From the NCBI RefSeq assembly GCF_901933205.1, contig NC_044590.1, positions 8,385,501-8,449,500 on the forward strand: a stretch of DNA of 64,000 nucleotides, given 5' to 3'. This stretch comes from Camarhynchus parvulus (Eukaryota; Chordata; Aves; Passeriformes; Thraupidae). This document shows positions 1-12,619 of the stretch, in pieces. The notes beneath the pieces are model-generated. The model saw only the letters and a program-made list of their open reading frames with translations. It made no database searches and had not been told where the DNA came from. A program made the position numbers and the translations under genes. Numbering within the stretch: position 1 is the first letter of the stretch; each line of letters starts with the position of its first letter.

Positions 1-829
1 TTGGTAGCACATCTCCCAGCCTCAGGAGGTCAAGCCATGGCCACAAATGCCATGAGCCTTAATGCCAGGTCTGGTAACAGAGAGTGATTGTATTGCATTT
101 CTATTTTTTGATTTCTGAGTTCTCCCATGGGTTGGTGTGGTGTGTGCAGCTCCCAGAGTACTGGGACTGGCTGCTCAGCCTGCAGGGCCTGGCATTTGTG
201 GAGAGGATGATGGGCTTGGAATGGTCCTTGCTGTCAGGGTGGCTTTTGGTGGAACTGGTACAAAACCTAATCCCCAAATGCGTCTCACTCTTGTCTTAAA
301 AGAAGGAATTGCAGCCTTATAGTGACTGCACTAGATGTCTGCAGGGTGTAAAATTCTCACCCCATGGGAATGAAGCTCAGTGCTCCTGCTGTGCCTTGGG
401 GAACCTGCCTTACAGATACAACAAAGCCCAACGATGTTCCTTCCTAAGGATGATTAAAGTTAATCCTCCCCCAAGAAAACCCACCCCAAACCCATGAGTT
501 GGTAAGGGATACCCTTGAAGTCTGGGCTGTGTTAGAAGATCCCAAAGGCCAACCTGTGGCAGAAGCTGTAAAGGGACCAAGTAAAGGGTGTTGGAGGAGA
601 AGCTGGGTGCTGTGGTGGGGCTGGAGCAGTGGCAGGAGGAGGAGGAGGAGGGCTCCTTCATCCCTGCCAGGTGTGAGCTCCTGACCCCATCCCCTTGGTG
701 TGAGCTCACCCCTCATTTGCACAGCCCCTCCTCTAACATGGTAGTTGTTTCCTCTGTCCCTCTGTTTGGTTCAAGGAGAATTTTCTAGATGCTTTGAACT
801 GTTTTAAAGTCCTCATCTTTCTTTTTCAG
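1..829. other. SLC13A3 intron (left edge of window)
   Basis: No SLC13A3 exon was found here; the preceding coding exons must lie outside the window. There is a short GGA-rich run near 633-652. Nothing else is recognisable. Confidence 0.7.
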
Positions 830-896
830 CATCTTTACAGCAGAATAAACTTTACACTGTACCAACTGAGATGCAGTTTCTGGCAAGTACTGAGGA
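830..896 (+). CDS. SLC13A3: SLC13A3 exon: TVPTEMQ loop
   Basis: The acceptor is TTTTTCAG and the donor GTAAGT. The exon supplies two bases to a split codon, then 21 codons ending in LASTE, and leaves two bases. It is part of the large intracellular loop. Confidence 0.9.
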
Positions 897-3800
897 GTAA
901 GTTAACTATAAAGTTTGTATTAGAGAGTTGAGAGAGAATTATCCCCTGAGCCAGAGCAAGTGTTAGGAATTTGAAATTCAATCATTGCAATGTTTTGATT
1001 ATACTGAACATCCTGGTCACTGATGATAAAAACCCTCCTCTGTGTGTCCAGCATCCCTCTGCATGTCCAAATCATTACAGAGGTTTTTTTCAGCCACTCT
1101 GAAATCACAGCCAGAGGTGTGTCCTGCTGGGGATTTGTGCCTTGGTTTTCTCAGGAGCATCAAATGTGTGAAGCCAATGATGTAAAACCCCCCAGGATTT
1201 GCACACTGTTGATGGTCCTGCTTTGATAACAAGGATGAGGAGGAAACATCTTTTCAGAAACACAGGAACACATGTTTCTTCCCTCAAACCTATCAATTTT
1301 TAGTTGTTTTTCCTTTTGGCAGTCCTGTGGACTTTATGCTCAGTGTTACAAGCTGCTGAGGGGCTGGGCAAGGCACAGACACCCTCAGCTCCTGTGGATG
1401 GGTCTGGGGGTGCTCTGTTCTCTGCAAGGCTGACAGTCCCACGTGGCACTTCACCAAGCACACCCCTCTGCAGCACTGAGCTGCTAAGGTGTCCTTGAGC
1501 ACCACACTGGTAGCTTGGATTTCTAAAAACTGGGAATTTTCCTTCTGTCAAGCCTCTGAAGTGGTTGCACTGTATTTAAACCAGGGCTTTCACCGGATTC
1601 TCTTTTGGACTGTTTTAAAGCAAAGATCTGGCGGAGGAGAAGGAGCTCTCCAGTGATGCTCTCTCAGACTTAAAGAAGGAGGAGGAATACAAAACAAACA
1701 TATGGAAAGGTTTCCTCATCTCAATCCCATATGCAGCCAGCATTGGAGGTACAGCAACGCTGACGGGAACTGCACCAAACCTCATCCTTCTGGGACAGCT
1801 GAAGAGGTATGGGAGGCTGTCCTGGGGACCCCTGTGAATCCTGCAGGACACAAACATGTTCTTCATCCCTGCAGGAAATTCCTTTCTGTGCTGAGTGCTG
1901 GCTTGGAAAATTCATGTTATTCCAGAATGTTTTGGGAAATGAAAGCAGGGAGTGCACCAGCCTTAGACTTAATGAGCAGGTTTCCAGCCTAGCCAGGCAG
2001 GCTGTCAGCCAAACTGGAGCATGTGTGCTTCACCTCACTGATGCTTTTAATCCCATTGAATTTAATGGGACTTGACTCCACACCTGCAATTAACCTGGTA
2101 ACTGTTTTGATGTAGTGCTTTGTGAGCAATTATAACTACTGCTGTGTGGGAGAAAGGAAAATAATGAGCACTTCTTAGTCATAAAACATTCCTCCTATGT
2201 GCATAGGAGCAGAGATTTGTGCCAGCCCAGGTGCTCACAGGTATTTCTTACTTTTGCTGACCTCTACAAGGAGTACATACAGCCTGTCCTGGACACTGCA
2301 GCATCCCTGCCAGGTTCATGTCCAGACTCTCCAGCAGTTCCTGTAGGAGGATTTAATCCTGGGTGGTCAGGAGGATCTTTGCATGAAGGTATTGGTCAGC
2401 TGGAGGGAGATTTCCAGAACTTTCCTTGCAGGCTTGCACAGCTGGGCTGGGTGAGATGGGGGTGGCAGGGTGTCCTGGGACTTGTCCCAACACAACACTC
2501 CTCACATTTCCTTATGTCCAGATAACTCACAGGGATAGTTTTTAAATGCACAGGGGCAGGTTTGTGGGATTTTTCAGTGCTGATTTCAGATGCTTGTTTA
2601 CCCATGGATGGAAGGGCTGCTTTCCCATCTTGCATTAACTTGATTTTTCCCGTTTGCTTAGTTATTTTCCAGAATGTGATGTGGTGAACTTTGGTTCTTG
2701 GTTTATGTTTGCATTTCCTTTAATGCTGATTTTTCTTCTCATGGGATGGCTATGGATCTCCATCCTGTATGGAGGAATTAACCTGAGGTATGTTGATATT
2801 CACTATACATATATGTAGTCTGGTTATATTAGCATTATAATATGTTTTCCTCATGCTTCTCATCCTAAATCTACTGATATCACCTAGGATCATCTCCTGG
2901 AAAGTGGAGGAATTTACAACTAACTCTGGCAGGCCCATCCCATAACAAGTCATCTATTTTTAAAAAGCTGATATAGAATAGGAAGGTTTTAAAGATATGT
3001 CATCGTTACATATACTTTATCCAACTGAAATACATGTACAAAGTATGTATTATATTCATTCAAGTAAATGTAGAATTTTTAAAGGTTGTTTTACTGCCTG
3101 ACCTTGGCCTATGGAGGGTAAATTACAGATTTTTAATGACAGAAGGAAAAGCAGGATCTAGCTTTGAACACCATGGTAAAATCTTAGTTCCCCATGAAAG
3201 AGACAGGATTTCTTCTTGGGGCAAAACCCTGGGTTTGGAACAGATTACTTCACAACAGGGCTTAATTTTACAACAAGGTGTTAATCTGTAACTGAGAATA
3301 ACATGTTTTTCCAGTAAATCCTTGCTGGACACATGCAACCCCTCAGTGTGCACAACCTACAGCGATTGCAGCCCTGCTCTGCTGCTCATGTGGAGACCTT
3401 TTTCCCCCTCCACACTCTCACAAGTCATGGCAACAAAGTCAGAGTCTTGCTTCCTCCAGGGACCATACAGAATTTGTGATATTTAGAAAAGCCTTTAATT
3501 GTTGTTTTGACTTTAAAATGCAAATGTGGGGAGAGGGAAAAAAGAAGAACAGGTGTCCAAATATTTACATTGTCTCAGACATAGGGGAAAAAAAGATCAA
3601 TGGGAAAGTTTTAATCCAGAAAATGCCAAGGGCTTGTCCTTGACTTGCTGGTGGGGCTTCTCAGGAGGCTCTGGGTGCTGCTGTGTGATGCTTGGCCAGC
3701 TCACTGCTGAGAGCTGTGCTGCTCTCCCCGTGTGCCAGGGCTTGTGCAGAGCTGAGTTCCCATGTCCCTGGGCATGGCACATCCCCAGCCTCAGGTGAGG

Positions 3801-6800
3801 GAAGAGGCCAAAGCCAGGCAAAGGCAGAGCTGCTGTGGAGCTCAGGGACGTGATGCTCTGTGTTTGCTTTGGCTCATCCCCCAGCTCAGGGCTCGGCTCT
3901 ATTGGGATAGCTGGGCCAGCACGGATGCCAGAATTCCCCCGTGGTGGAGGGGACACTGCAAAGCTCCTCAAGCACAGCCAAGGCTCCACAGGAGCTTTGC
4001 TTGGGCTGTAACTGCCTGGGGATGGTGGCTGGATTTCTCTGTGGGCAGGTCCTGGGTGGCTGCAGCAGGGCACGGGCAGGGGGACACTTGGGCTTTGCTT
4101 GAATCCAAAAGGCATTTAAAGGCTGAGGTGATAAAGGAGGACTACCAGAAACTGGGTCCAACAAAGTGAGCTGTAAAACTGGGATGGAAATGAGAAAGAA
4201 ATTAAGTGGGTTTGGAAATATCCTGTTTTAAGAGTGGAGGGCTGTGGGGAATGAAGCTTTTTGAAGTGGGCTGGCTGAGATGAGGCCGCTGTTAATAACA
4301 CCTCCCAAAACCCAAGACATTAAAGAGCCAGGAACTTGAAATGCAGCAGCTTCTGAATGATCAACCATTCATCTCTATAGAACATCCAGCCACCCTTTGA
4401 AACAATAAGTGAATTAAGGAAGGGCAGGGACTGTGGCGATGGGCAGATGTGTCTGACACAGAAATTTGGGGTTGCAGTTTTAATCAAGGTCACAGGCAGT
4501 GTTAGAAACCAGCTTCAGTGTCATGGGATGTGATGGGAGATGAAGTGCAAGATATGAATATATCATTTGTATGCACATGCTACAAAGGAGCAAACTGTGA
4601 GCAGTCAGTGCAGCCAGGCTAAGAGGCTTAGCCAGGAGCACATTAACATTCCCGGCCACTTAGAAATTCCTCACATTTTTTGTTGATCCCCAGCAGCATC
4701 CTGGGATCACCCAGGAAATTACAAGTGACTTGAAAAATGAAGGGACAGATAAATTTTCTGTGTCACCCTATTTGTAGTCATCCTGTCCAAGTAGGTAACT
4801 TGCTTGGAAGGAAGACAAGGAAATCCTGCAATGTTGGGACTTTCATTTGGCAATCACAGCCCATGCTGGAGGAAACAGTTCAGAATATAAATGAGAGGAA
4901 ACTTCCTCACCTCTGCAGGCTGTCCTTTGTACGAATGCAGAGACAAAGGATATATAAAATAAAGCCTTATTACCATTATCTCAGCAGAGATTTTCATTGT
5001 TAGTCTTCATAATCTGAAGATAACACAAAGTGAGCTGCCAGAGACGTGCAGCTCTCTGAACCTTGAAGAGCAGGTGCTGGAGAAGGACACTGAATCCTGC
5101 ATAGAAAATGTGTTATTTCCTATGTGCCACTTAGGTCAGAGGCATGTTAAAATGCATGTAAAAATATAATTGTGTTTCTTGGCAGGGGCTGGAAAACAAA
5201 AAAGTCAAATATAAGAGTGGATGCAGAAGCCCGAGCCAAGGAGGTGATAAAGGAGGACTACCAGAAACTGGGTCCAACAAAGTGAGTTGTAAAGCTGGGA
5301 TGGAAATGAGACAGAAATTAAGTGGGTTTGGAAATATCCTGTTTTAAGAGTGGAGGACCATGGGGAATGAAGCTTTTTAAAGAAAATTATACCCATGTTT
5401 CTACTCAGTCTGTTTGAAACCTGCTGACCTTTGCTTTTTGCATGCTCCAGCCCCCTCACCTTTGCTAGCATGAATAATTGCAAATAGCAGCTTGCACTTA
5501 CATCTTCTGAAAAACAACATTCCTGGTATAGAGGGAATTCATGCTGGGTTGTTTAATTACTCTTTATGATTTTTCTACTCCAGGAACAAACCCAGTTCTG
5601 TGTGAGTTAGGTGCTAACCAACACAGGCTGGATTTCAAGGGTTTGTGCATACAGGAGGCATTTGCTGGGAAGGCTGATGAATCATATTATGGATATGAAT
5701 CATATGGATTGTGGATATACTTAAAGAAATCTAAAAGCTCAGAGAAAGTATACAGAAATAAGTCAGATCCATGCCATGGAACAAAATGATTTTTTTCTGA
5801 GTAATTCCCTCAACTATGCTAGTCAAGTGAGGAAAGTAAAAGCTGGTACAAACTGCAGTGATGGGGATTATATTTTGGAGTAAGGCACCAGCAGAAAGAA
5901 ACATGAGTTTTAGACTTCTGAGAAATGCCAAGAAAAAGGGGGAAGCAGGAAAAGCTGAGTATCTCCAGAAATCCAACCCTGCATATGTCCAACCATCCAC
6001 TGATATTCTGGGCAGCCAAGACTACTGAAGACTGTTGAAACTGCAGGGTTTTTCCTTCAATGGTCTGTCTTTCCCCATCTGTAAAATAATATTTTCTTAC
6101 TCAGGGCAGTGCTGTGAATAGCCAGTGATGTTTGTATCATGCTACTGACATTGTAATTATTTCTGTTGTGTGGAACATGGAGTGGTTCTTCAAAGGCAGC
6201 TCTCTGTGCCAGTGCTGTAAATGAAAGCAATTGGTTTATTTGTTCTATTCAGTACATTATCGAGCAGCCTGCAAAATGTCTCTGAAAGAATCAAAGTCCC
6301 ACTTTGAGATCTAGGAGTGGGAAAGTCCATTAAGCTGAGCTCTTCCAATTTGATTAGCAACCCCATAACTAAAAATCAGCTCAAGCAGCCTCTTCCCAAG
6401 AGCTTGTGTGCCCTTGCCTATGCTCAGAAAGATTTTAAATAGAATTTTGAGGCATCATCTTAAACCTTGGTTAAACCTTAACTCCACTAGATACTTAGTG
6501 AATGCTATTGCCTTTTACCCTGCTGTTTGTCATGTGTCTAAGGGACAGTGTTTAGATTTTGGCCTTGGAGGAATTTGTTCCTGCTGTCTCATGTATGATT
6601 TGAATCTCAGTCATCCTTTTGTGTGGCTTGAGCTGCAGTGCCACCATGCCTGGCTGGTGTCCTGGAGGGACATGGTCAAGGAGTGACCATGAGGAGGTGC
6701 TTGGCCCTTCCACACCCAGAGGGTCAGCCTTGCATCCCACTGTTGGGACATTCCTGATCTCCATCTTGCCTCTCCTTAATGTGTTCCAATGAGACACTAT

Positions 6801-9800
6801 TGCTGGCAAACACCAGTATTTGCAAATAGATTTACAATCTGCCCCAGTGTGTCAGTGTGGCTGGTTTTAGAAAATCAGCCTCACTTCTCAGCCAAGATGC
6901 TGCAGCAGGAGCTGGATACTTGTTCTAGCTTGGATCCACCCCTTTAGCACATCAGCATTTTAACCTCATTTCTTTTCATTTCAGGTTTGCAGAACAGGCA
7001 ATTTTCTTCTTCTTCTGCATGTTTGCAATCATGCTGTTCTCCAGGGATCCCAAATTCATTCCAGGCTGGGCAAGCTTGTTTGCACCAGGGTAAGACTTTA
7101 TTTTCCTTCCACTCTGCCATTTTGCAGTGACATTTCCAAGTCATTGACATTCCTGAGTTTCTGATTGTGTTGCTTAACACTATTACTCAGATTTCCTGGA
7201 ATAAATTAACTGAGCATCAAGTAGCAAAGCCAAATTTGCATTTTCTGTCTCCTAGAGGAGGTGCAAGAAGCTGGTGGGAAGTTGTGATGTCTCAGTTTGA
7301 GGCCATCCCTAGGATGTAATGTTGGGAATGCTGTTCATAGGTGAAATACTGAGTTCTTTAGGCAAGCCACTGATTTCACCAGTGGTCTGAAGACTGAAGA
7401 GAGATGGCAGGAGCTGATTCTGAGTGCTGTCCTGTCTATTTGCCAAGTTTGTGCCCCCTGTGACAACCATACCTTGTGAAGATGAATAGATACAGCAGTT
7501 AGGGGATGCTAGAGCTCACAGAGAGTGTTGTTATTTCTTAAAAGAAGAGACCTTCATAGTTTGATGGTTTTTTTCAAATAAAATCCTAGTTTGATAAAAG
7601 TTTCCTTAATATAACAAAGTATTTATGGACCTTTTCCTCATCGGTTAATAACTCCTTAAATCTAACACATGCTTAAGGTTTTTACTGGATGGAGCCTGAC
7701 TTTCACCTGATAGTTTGACAATTTGCAAAGAGTTCATAAAAATAAGATGTTTTGGGCTCTGTCTCTTTTCCTCCCTGCAATAGGCTCAGGAAACTTGTCC
7801 TTATAACTCTGCAATCAGAAAACCAAAACATCACTGTGGAGGGGATTAGATCTTGGTTTTTACTTTTGTAGGGCAGCTTTTCTGGGGGGTTCACAGCCCA
7901 TGGTAGAAAATTAGCTCGACAGGGAATTAAAAAAGGAAAGAGCTCTGAACAACAAGCATTGTTCAAACCTGATGGAAACTTGTAATCTTCTTTGGTAAAT
8001 CCCTGTTCTCATAAACTTTGTAATTCTACAGGCTTGCGTTTCTTACAAGTGTTTCCGCTGATTTTGGACAGGTTTATTTCAGATGCAGTTACAGGAATCA
8101 CCATTGTGATTATACTGTTCTTCTTCCCTTCACAAAAACCTTCCTTCAGGTGGTGGTTTGACTTGAAAGGTGAGTAGGAGACCCTCCAGGCAGGGACTGT
8201 GTGCTTGCCTGTGTCCTGGCAGGGCAGGTGTGGGGCAAGGAGCAGTGCTGTCCCCCCTTGGAGCTGCAGTGTGGAGCAGGGTGGCTTGGAGGTGCCATTT
8301 GATCCTAGAAAGGCTTTTTTTAAAAAAATCTGAAGTACCAGCAGAGGCTCAGCAGTCTCTGCCCTGCTGCTGATGGCAGGAATGGCTCAGTTGCTCATGT
8401 AGCTGTCAGGGTTGATGCCGTGGTGGGATGAAGTGACCTGAAATGGGTGTTCATTTACCCATGATGTTCATTTACACAGCAGATCTGATGGTGGAACACA
8501 GGTTTGGTGTCTGACTTCCCAACAGCTCCTGTCCTTCAAGGGAGAATGGACCACTGAGAGGGCAGAGCCGGGCTAGCTGTCCATTCTCAGATATAGGTGC
8601 TCTTCCTCAGTTTCTAGAATAATTTGAACTCCTAAAGCTCAAACTCTGCAGCAGGTTTTGAAGTCTTGGGTCAGTCCTCTTGAGGAGCAATGAAATACAA
8701 ATTTTAATTCATAAACTGCTTGGAATAAGAGATGATCTGAATGGGGAGAAGTAGCTGAAGGCCTTTTGCGGATGATGGAGAATTGCCTGGGGTCTGTGGG
8801 AACAAAATAGCAGCTGCTCTGAGTTATGCACATTTGTTGTGTTGTCCATACACAGGAAGATGTTTAATCAGGCCTCCTGTGGATAAAATATGTGCCCTTT
8901 TTCAACAGAAAATTTCAGTCCCATTAGTGCATCCTTCCCTACAACAGAGCTCACTTTATCACGTATTAAGAAATGGCTTTTAGGGGAGATGAGCTCTCTC
9001 CTGTAAAACTCACTGGCTGTTGAATGACAAATGGAAAATGAATAACATCTTTAATTCAAAGGGCAGAAAATTTCCTCCTTCTATGGACCCCCATCTGTTG
9101 AAGACAATGTTTATGTCTGTTACAGAGAGAAAATTAACCCCATATTAAATATTGAATCAAGAAAGCCTCAAAGAAAACTTTATTGCTAGAATGTTTTTTG
9201 TTTTATTTTTACATCTGATACTAAGTTAAATGCTCCTTTAGTTGGCTAACTCAAGACACTCCATGTGTGTATTTGATCAGCAACTCATGATCAGTGAGCT
9301 TCAGCACTGCTGTCAGACTCGTGCTATCATTCAGTCAGGCCATGACTGATGCTCCTCTTTGGGTGGGTGTTTGACACAGGCCTCTCCTCTTTGTCCAGCA
9401 CCAAACACAGAGACCCAGCCCTTGCTGACTTGGAGGAAGGCCCAGGAGACAGTGCCCTGGAACATCATCCTGCTGCTTGGAGGAGGCTTTGCCATGGCCA
9501 AGGGCTGTGAGGTGAGGCCCACAGCAGATGCCATGTGGCATCATCCTGCCCAGCAGGCTTGGATCTTATCAGGGGGTCACTTGGTGTTCTCATTTGGCTT
9601 TGGAAAACTTGCATCAATGGAGTCATCACGCTCAAAGGACATATTTGTCAACTCCAAGCGACAACAATACACAGCAGATATTTAAGGAGGCTACAACTCC
9701 TTGCAAGCTGCTTGCTGTGAGACATCCTGAGGACATGTTCCAGGAGAGGACCAGTTCCCCTGCAGGGATGCAGGAGGACGACTTCTGTTTTTTCTCTCCC

Positions 9801-11210
9801 TTCTGCAGGAGTCTGGCTTGTCTGTGTGGATAGGAGGCCGTCTGCATCCCCTGGAGGGGGTGCCACCTCCCGTGGCTGTCATCCTCATCACGGTTGTCAT
9901 CGCCTTGTTCACGGAGTTTGCCAGCAACACTGCCACTATTATCATCTTTCTGCCTGTCTTGGCAGAGCTGGTAAGGTCATCCCATGGCAAGAGCAGCTCC
10001 TTCTCTGCCCCCTCCTTGCCCTGCCCCTTGGGTGGGTGGGTTTGTGTTGGGTCTGTGCTGGGACAGGCACTGGGGAATTTTCCTGCTCCTGGGCTTCAGG
10101 CTCTTTGAAACCCTTGGGAGCAACAAGTCCTGTAGCATAACGTGGGCACTGAAGGAAGATAATCCTTCAGACTTTGTTGTGAGAGATGTGGTTATTTATT
10201 ACAGAGGGCTGTGCACAGCTGGCTATTTCCATTCTTTGGTTCATCTGTTGGCAGCTCAAATCCCCAAGGTCCAATTTCTGTTCCTTTCTGCTTTTCCAGG
10301 CCATTCGTCTGAAAGTGAATCCCCTCTATTTAATGATACCAGGAACTATAGGATGCTCCTATGCATTCATGTTGCCAGTCTCAACACCTCCCAACTCAAT
10401 TGCCTTTTCCTCTGGACATTTGATGGTCAAGGATATGGTAAGTTCCTTTAGATACATAAAATGATGAAAACAATCAGCCTGAGTGTTTAAAGAAGGGTTT
10501 TTTTTCTGTATTGTTAGTGCTCAATAGGTAGTAAAAGGAGAAGACAGAAATCTGATACTGTTCTCAAGGGTGTTTGAAGGCACAGGATGGAAGGAGCTTG
10601 CATGAAGTTGAAATTTGGAGCCACCATGGCTCCAAATGGTGACAGAAGTGGTCTTGAATGTGGTCAGCATCCCCCAGCCCCTTGTCCTGTTTCTCTAGTG
10701 TCAACAGCTCAACTTTCCTAGGTTTCTGGATGCAGGAAAATTTCCCCAGCTCAGTGAAACAAAGCTTATGAGTAAAATTAGGCTTAGTCCCAGTTCCTGC
10801 TCACATTCCTGAGGCTAAACAGATGTTAATGTTTTTGATGGATCAAAGCTTGGTAAGCAGCTGCAGAATGGCCTTTGTGGCTTTAAGCCTGCTTAAAATG
10901 TTGCTAATATTAACAGCCATTAAACCTTCCATTTTTATAATGTTTGCATTCAAATAGCTTCGTGCTTCACATGCTGTAGATGTCCAGTCTAAACTCAACA
11001 GCTGTCTTTGTATTTCTTTTGTAGGCCAGAACGGGGTTGCTCATGAATCTTATGGGAGTTCTGCTTCTTAGCCTGGCTATGAACACATGGGCCAAGAGCA
11101 TCTTCCAGCTGGGGACCTTCCCTGCATGGGCCAACATCCATGCAGAAAATGCCACCTCACTTGTGACAGCTGTAGAAAATGTCACTTTAAGTGCACTAAA
11201 TAAAATATGA
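830..11210 (+). CDS. SLC13A3: SLC13A3 (NaDC3), Na+/dicarboxylate cotransporter, 3' ten coding exons
   Basis: This gene encodes a plasma-membrane sodium-coupled transporter of succinate, alpha-ketoglutarate and other dicarboxylates (SLC13 family). Ten exons join in phase (67, 186, 126, 96, 105, 98, 113, 162, 138 and 186 nt), giving 424 residues plus stop. This matches roughly residues 180-602 of the 602-residue human protein; earlier exons lie left of the window. Seen directly: the [12 protein letters not shown] loop, the [19 protein letters not shown] segment, the second sodium/substrate motif FASNTATII, the SLC13 signature around [17 protein letters not shown], and a C-terminal tail with two N-glycosylation sequons (NAT, NVT). 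SLC13A3 rather than SLC13A2 or SLC13A5 is preferred because of close similarity along the whole length and because OCSTAMP is the next gene, as in human. No frame breaks were seen. One intron carries a duplicated exon fragment (see 4125-4264). Confidence 0.95.
1621..1806 (+). CDS. SLC13A3: SLC13A3 exon: [13 protein letters not shown] segment
   Basis: It follows TTTTAAAG and ends at GTATGG. It encodes an acidic loop with repeated Glu/Lys followed by [17 protein letters not shown] and the [12 protein letters not shown] helix hairpin. This is the segment most conserved in SLC13 proteins. Confidence 0.93.
2662..2787 (+). CDS. SLC13A3: SLC13A3 exon: [15 protein letters not shown] membrane segment
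   Basis: The acceptor is TTGCTTAG and the donor GTATGT. It encodes the extracellular [12 protein letters not shown] stretch and the following hydrophobic helix ([20 protein letters not shown]). Confidence 0.93.
4125..4264 (+). repeat. Duplicated SLC13A3 exon fragment plus intron start, upstream copy
   Basis: About 140 bp match 5241-5380 without gaps and with few substitutions. The copy covers the last ~41 bases of the charged-loop exon ([14 protein letters not shown]), its GTGAGC donor, and about 100 bases of intron. The exon's own acceptor and 5' half are not copied, so it is most likely a non-functional partial exon duplication. Confidence 0.9.
5186..5281 (+). CDS. SLC13A3: SLC13A3 exon: charged loop [14 protein letters not shown]
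   Basis: The acceptor is TTCTTGGCAG and the donor GTGAGT. It encodes a charged cytosolic loop corresponding to human RAVIREEYQNLGPIK. The 3' part of this exon and the start of its intron are duplicated 1116 bp upstream. Confidence 0.93.
5241..5380 (+). repeat. Duplicated SLC13A3 exon fragment, parental copy
   Basis: This is the source segment for 4125-4264, offset by 1116 bp. It contains the end of the functional exon, its donor site and the first part of the intron. Confidence 0.9.
6060..6135 (+). repeat. MIR-like SINE fossil
   Basis: The stretch around TTTCCCCATCTGTAAAATAA followed by TTACTCAGGGCAGTGCTGTG and a GTGATGTTTGTA tail resembles the 3' half of the MIR consensus in forward orientation. 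Identity is low, as expected for an amniote-age element. Confidence 0.5.
6985..7089 (+). CDS. SLC13A3: SLC13A3 exon: [18 protein letters not shown]
   Basis: The acceptor is TTTCATTTCAG and the donor GTAAGA. It encodes a membrane helix followed by [14 protein letters not shown], which is nearly identical to human. Confidence 0.94.
8072..8169 (+). CDS. SLC13A3: SLC13A3 exon: [20 protein letters not shown]
   Basis: The acceptor is TTTGGACAG and the donor GTGAGT; the phases on both sides close. It encodes a helix ending in [15 protein letters not shown] second AG at 8032-8033 (TTCTACAG) precedes it, but its use would insert extra codons absent from the family. Confidence 0.92.
9399..9511 (+). 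CDS. SLC13A3: SLC13A3 exon: [17 protein letters not shown]
   Basis: The acceptor is TTTGTCCAG and the donor GTGAGG. It encodes [12 protein letters not shown] followed by the conserved hairpin [19 protein letters not shown]. Confidence 0.95.
9809..9970 (+). CDS. SLC13A3: SLC13A3 exon: second SNT sodium-site motif
   Basis: The acceptor is CTTCTGCAG and the donor GTAAGG, giving 54 complete codons. It contains [20 protein letters not shown]; in the SLC13 family the SNT tripeptide forms part of the sodium and substrate site. Confidence 0.96.
10300..10437 (+). CDS. SLC13A3: SLC13A3 exon: SLC13 signature
   Basis: The acceptor is CTTTTCCAG and the donor GTAAGT, giving 46 complete codons. It contains [18 protein letters not shown], which fits the sodium:sulfate symporter family signature. 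Confidence 0.96.
11025..11210 (+). CDS. SLC13A3: SLC13A3 last coding exon
   Basis: The acceptor is TCTTTTGTAG. It encodes 61 codons and TGA: the last helix ([19 protein letters not shown]) and an extracellular tail with two sequons. The final codons contain AATAAA (11199-11204). Confidence 0.95.
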   Translation, partial: ARTGLLMNLMGVLLLSLAMNTWAKSIFQLGTFPAWANIHAENATSLVTAVENVTLSALNKI

Positions 11211-12619
11211 ACAAAGCCACCTCCGGGGAAGGACTCACTCACTTAGGACTGGGGCACTGGAATCGTCAGAGTTTGCACAGGAGGAAAAGCCACCAGGCCG
11301 CTCACACTGTGTGGGACCTTCTGGTTTAATTTTATTTCTAGAAATTCTGGTCAGTGTCACAACATCCATTCGTTATTTTCTCTGGAGATCTTTCCCCACC
11401 TTTTGCAGGTGCAAATCCGACTCTCCCGGAGTCCTTCTGTCACAGGTGGTTGTTAAATGGACAACCTGTAAGCATGGAGCATCTTTGGGTAGATGCCTGT
11501 CCCCCCATGAGAGCTGATGAGCCTTGCTGCTCCAGCTTCTGATACCCTACCTCGTTTTGGAAAGCAGCCCTGGCAACAGGGTGGAGACAACTGGATTATT
11601 GATGTGCAACCCAATGTGAGTGAGTGTATCAGAATCTGGCCGGGGAGAGGGCGGCGTCGCTGGGTGCTTGTGGCAGGGTGTAGGGCTGGGGTCTCGTTGC
11701 CATCTCATGAGTAATTCTCTCATGGAGGATGAAGAGCATTTCCTCAGGTTTGTGTGTGAAGGGATGACTCAGGAGATGTGTTGGTAGGACTCGGTGCATT
11801 GCTCCATGCTTTGGAAACTGGAAGGCCACGGTTTGTTTCCAAACATGTTCAATGTCTTGAAAACCTGGGACAGTGACTGCTGCCTGGTTCTTTGCACTGA
11901 GTGCACGGATGGGGGCTTGGGACCAAATTAATTCCTGGCATAACTTTGGACATCAGTGGTGTTTCACTGTTGGTAACTGTGGCTAGTCTTAGGCTGTGAG
12001 ATTGACTCACTCACAAATGACCTGCTGAGTCACAGGTCAGTGGACAAGTTGCATTGGAATATTATTGACATTTCTTAAAAAATAGGCTTTGATTCTTAAC
12101 GTCTTTTTAAATCAGATTGCTTGGGTACTTTCAATGAAAGCATTGCAAATTGACTGTGATTTTAATCACCATTTTATCCAATTATTTTTATTTTATTTTC
12201 TGTAAGAATATAAAATATTAAACTTAAATCATCAGTCATTGAAATAGATGATTGAATGATAAAGGATCTGATTCTTGTTTTGTGGAAGGTGAGTGACTGG
12301 ATCCCTGTGCTGGGACCCGTTTCTCTGACAATGTAAACTGGTGGAGCTGACAATGGCCTGGGGTAGGGATCCAGTGCATCCCCCTGCTCCTGTGCTGCTG
12401 CTAACCCCCAGGGCCAGGTAGGAGGGCTGGCAGGGAGATGTTCACCAGCTGCTGCTGCAGGACTTACCCTGTGGGGGTCACCTTGGGGTGATGTGGCAGG
12501 TGGGAAGGGGATGAACTGAAATTGCCAAAACCAATTGAATGTGGAACTTTGATCAATCAAGTTTAAAAAAAAAATCCTCAATGTTCAAACAAAATCCTTC
12601 ATGATTGTGGAAAATTTAA

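Larger units (their letters stand above)
897..11024. other. SLC13A3 introns
   Basis: The introns between the exons listed are 724, 855, 2398, 1703, 982, 1229, 297, 329 and 587 nt long. They hold the exon-fragment duplication (4125-4264) and a MIR-like fossil (6060-6135). No other gene or repeat could be identified by eye. Confidence 0.6.

Noticed and set aside
8025..8071. Possible earlier acceptor for the SLC13A3 exon at 8072
   Set aside because: It would add codons not found in the family, and the phases already close with the acceptor at 8070-8071.
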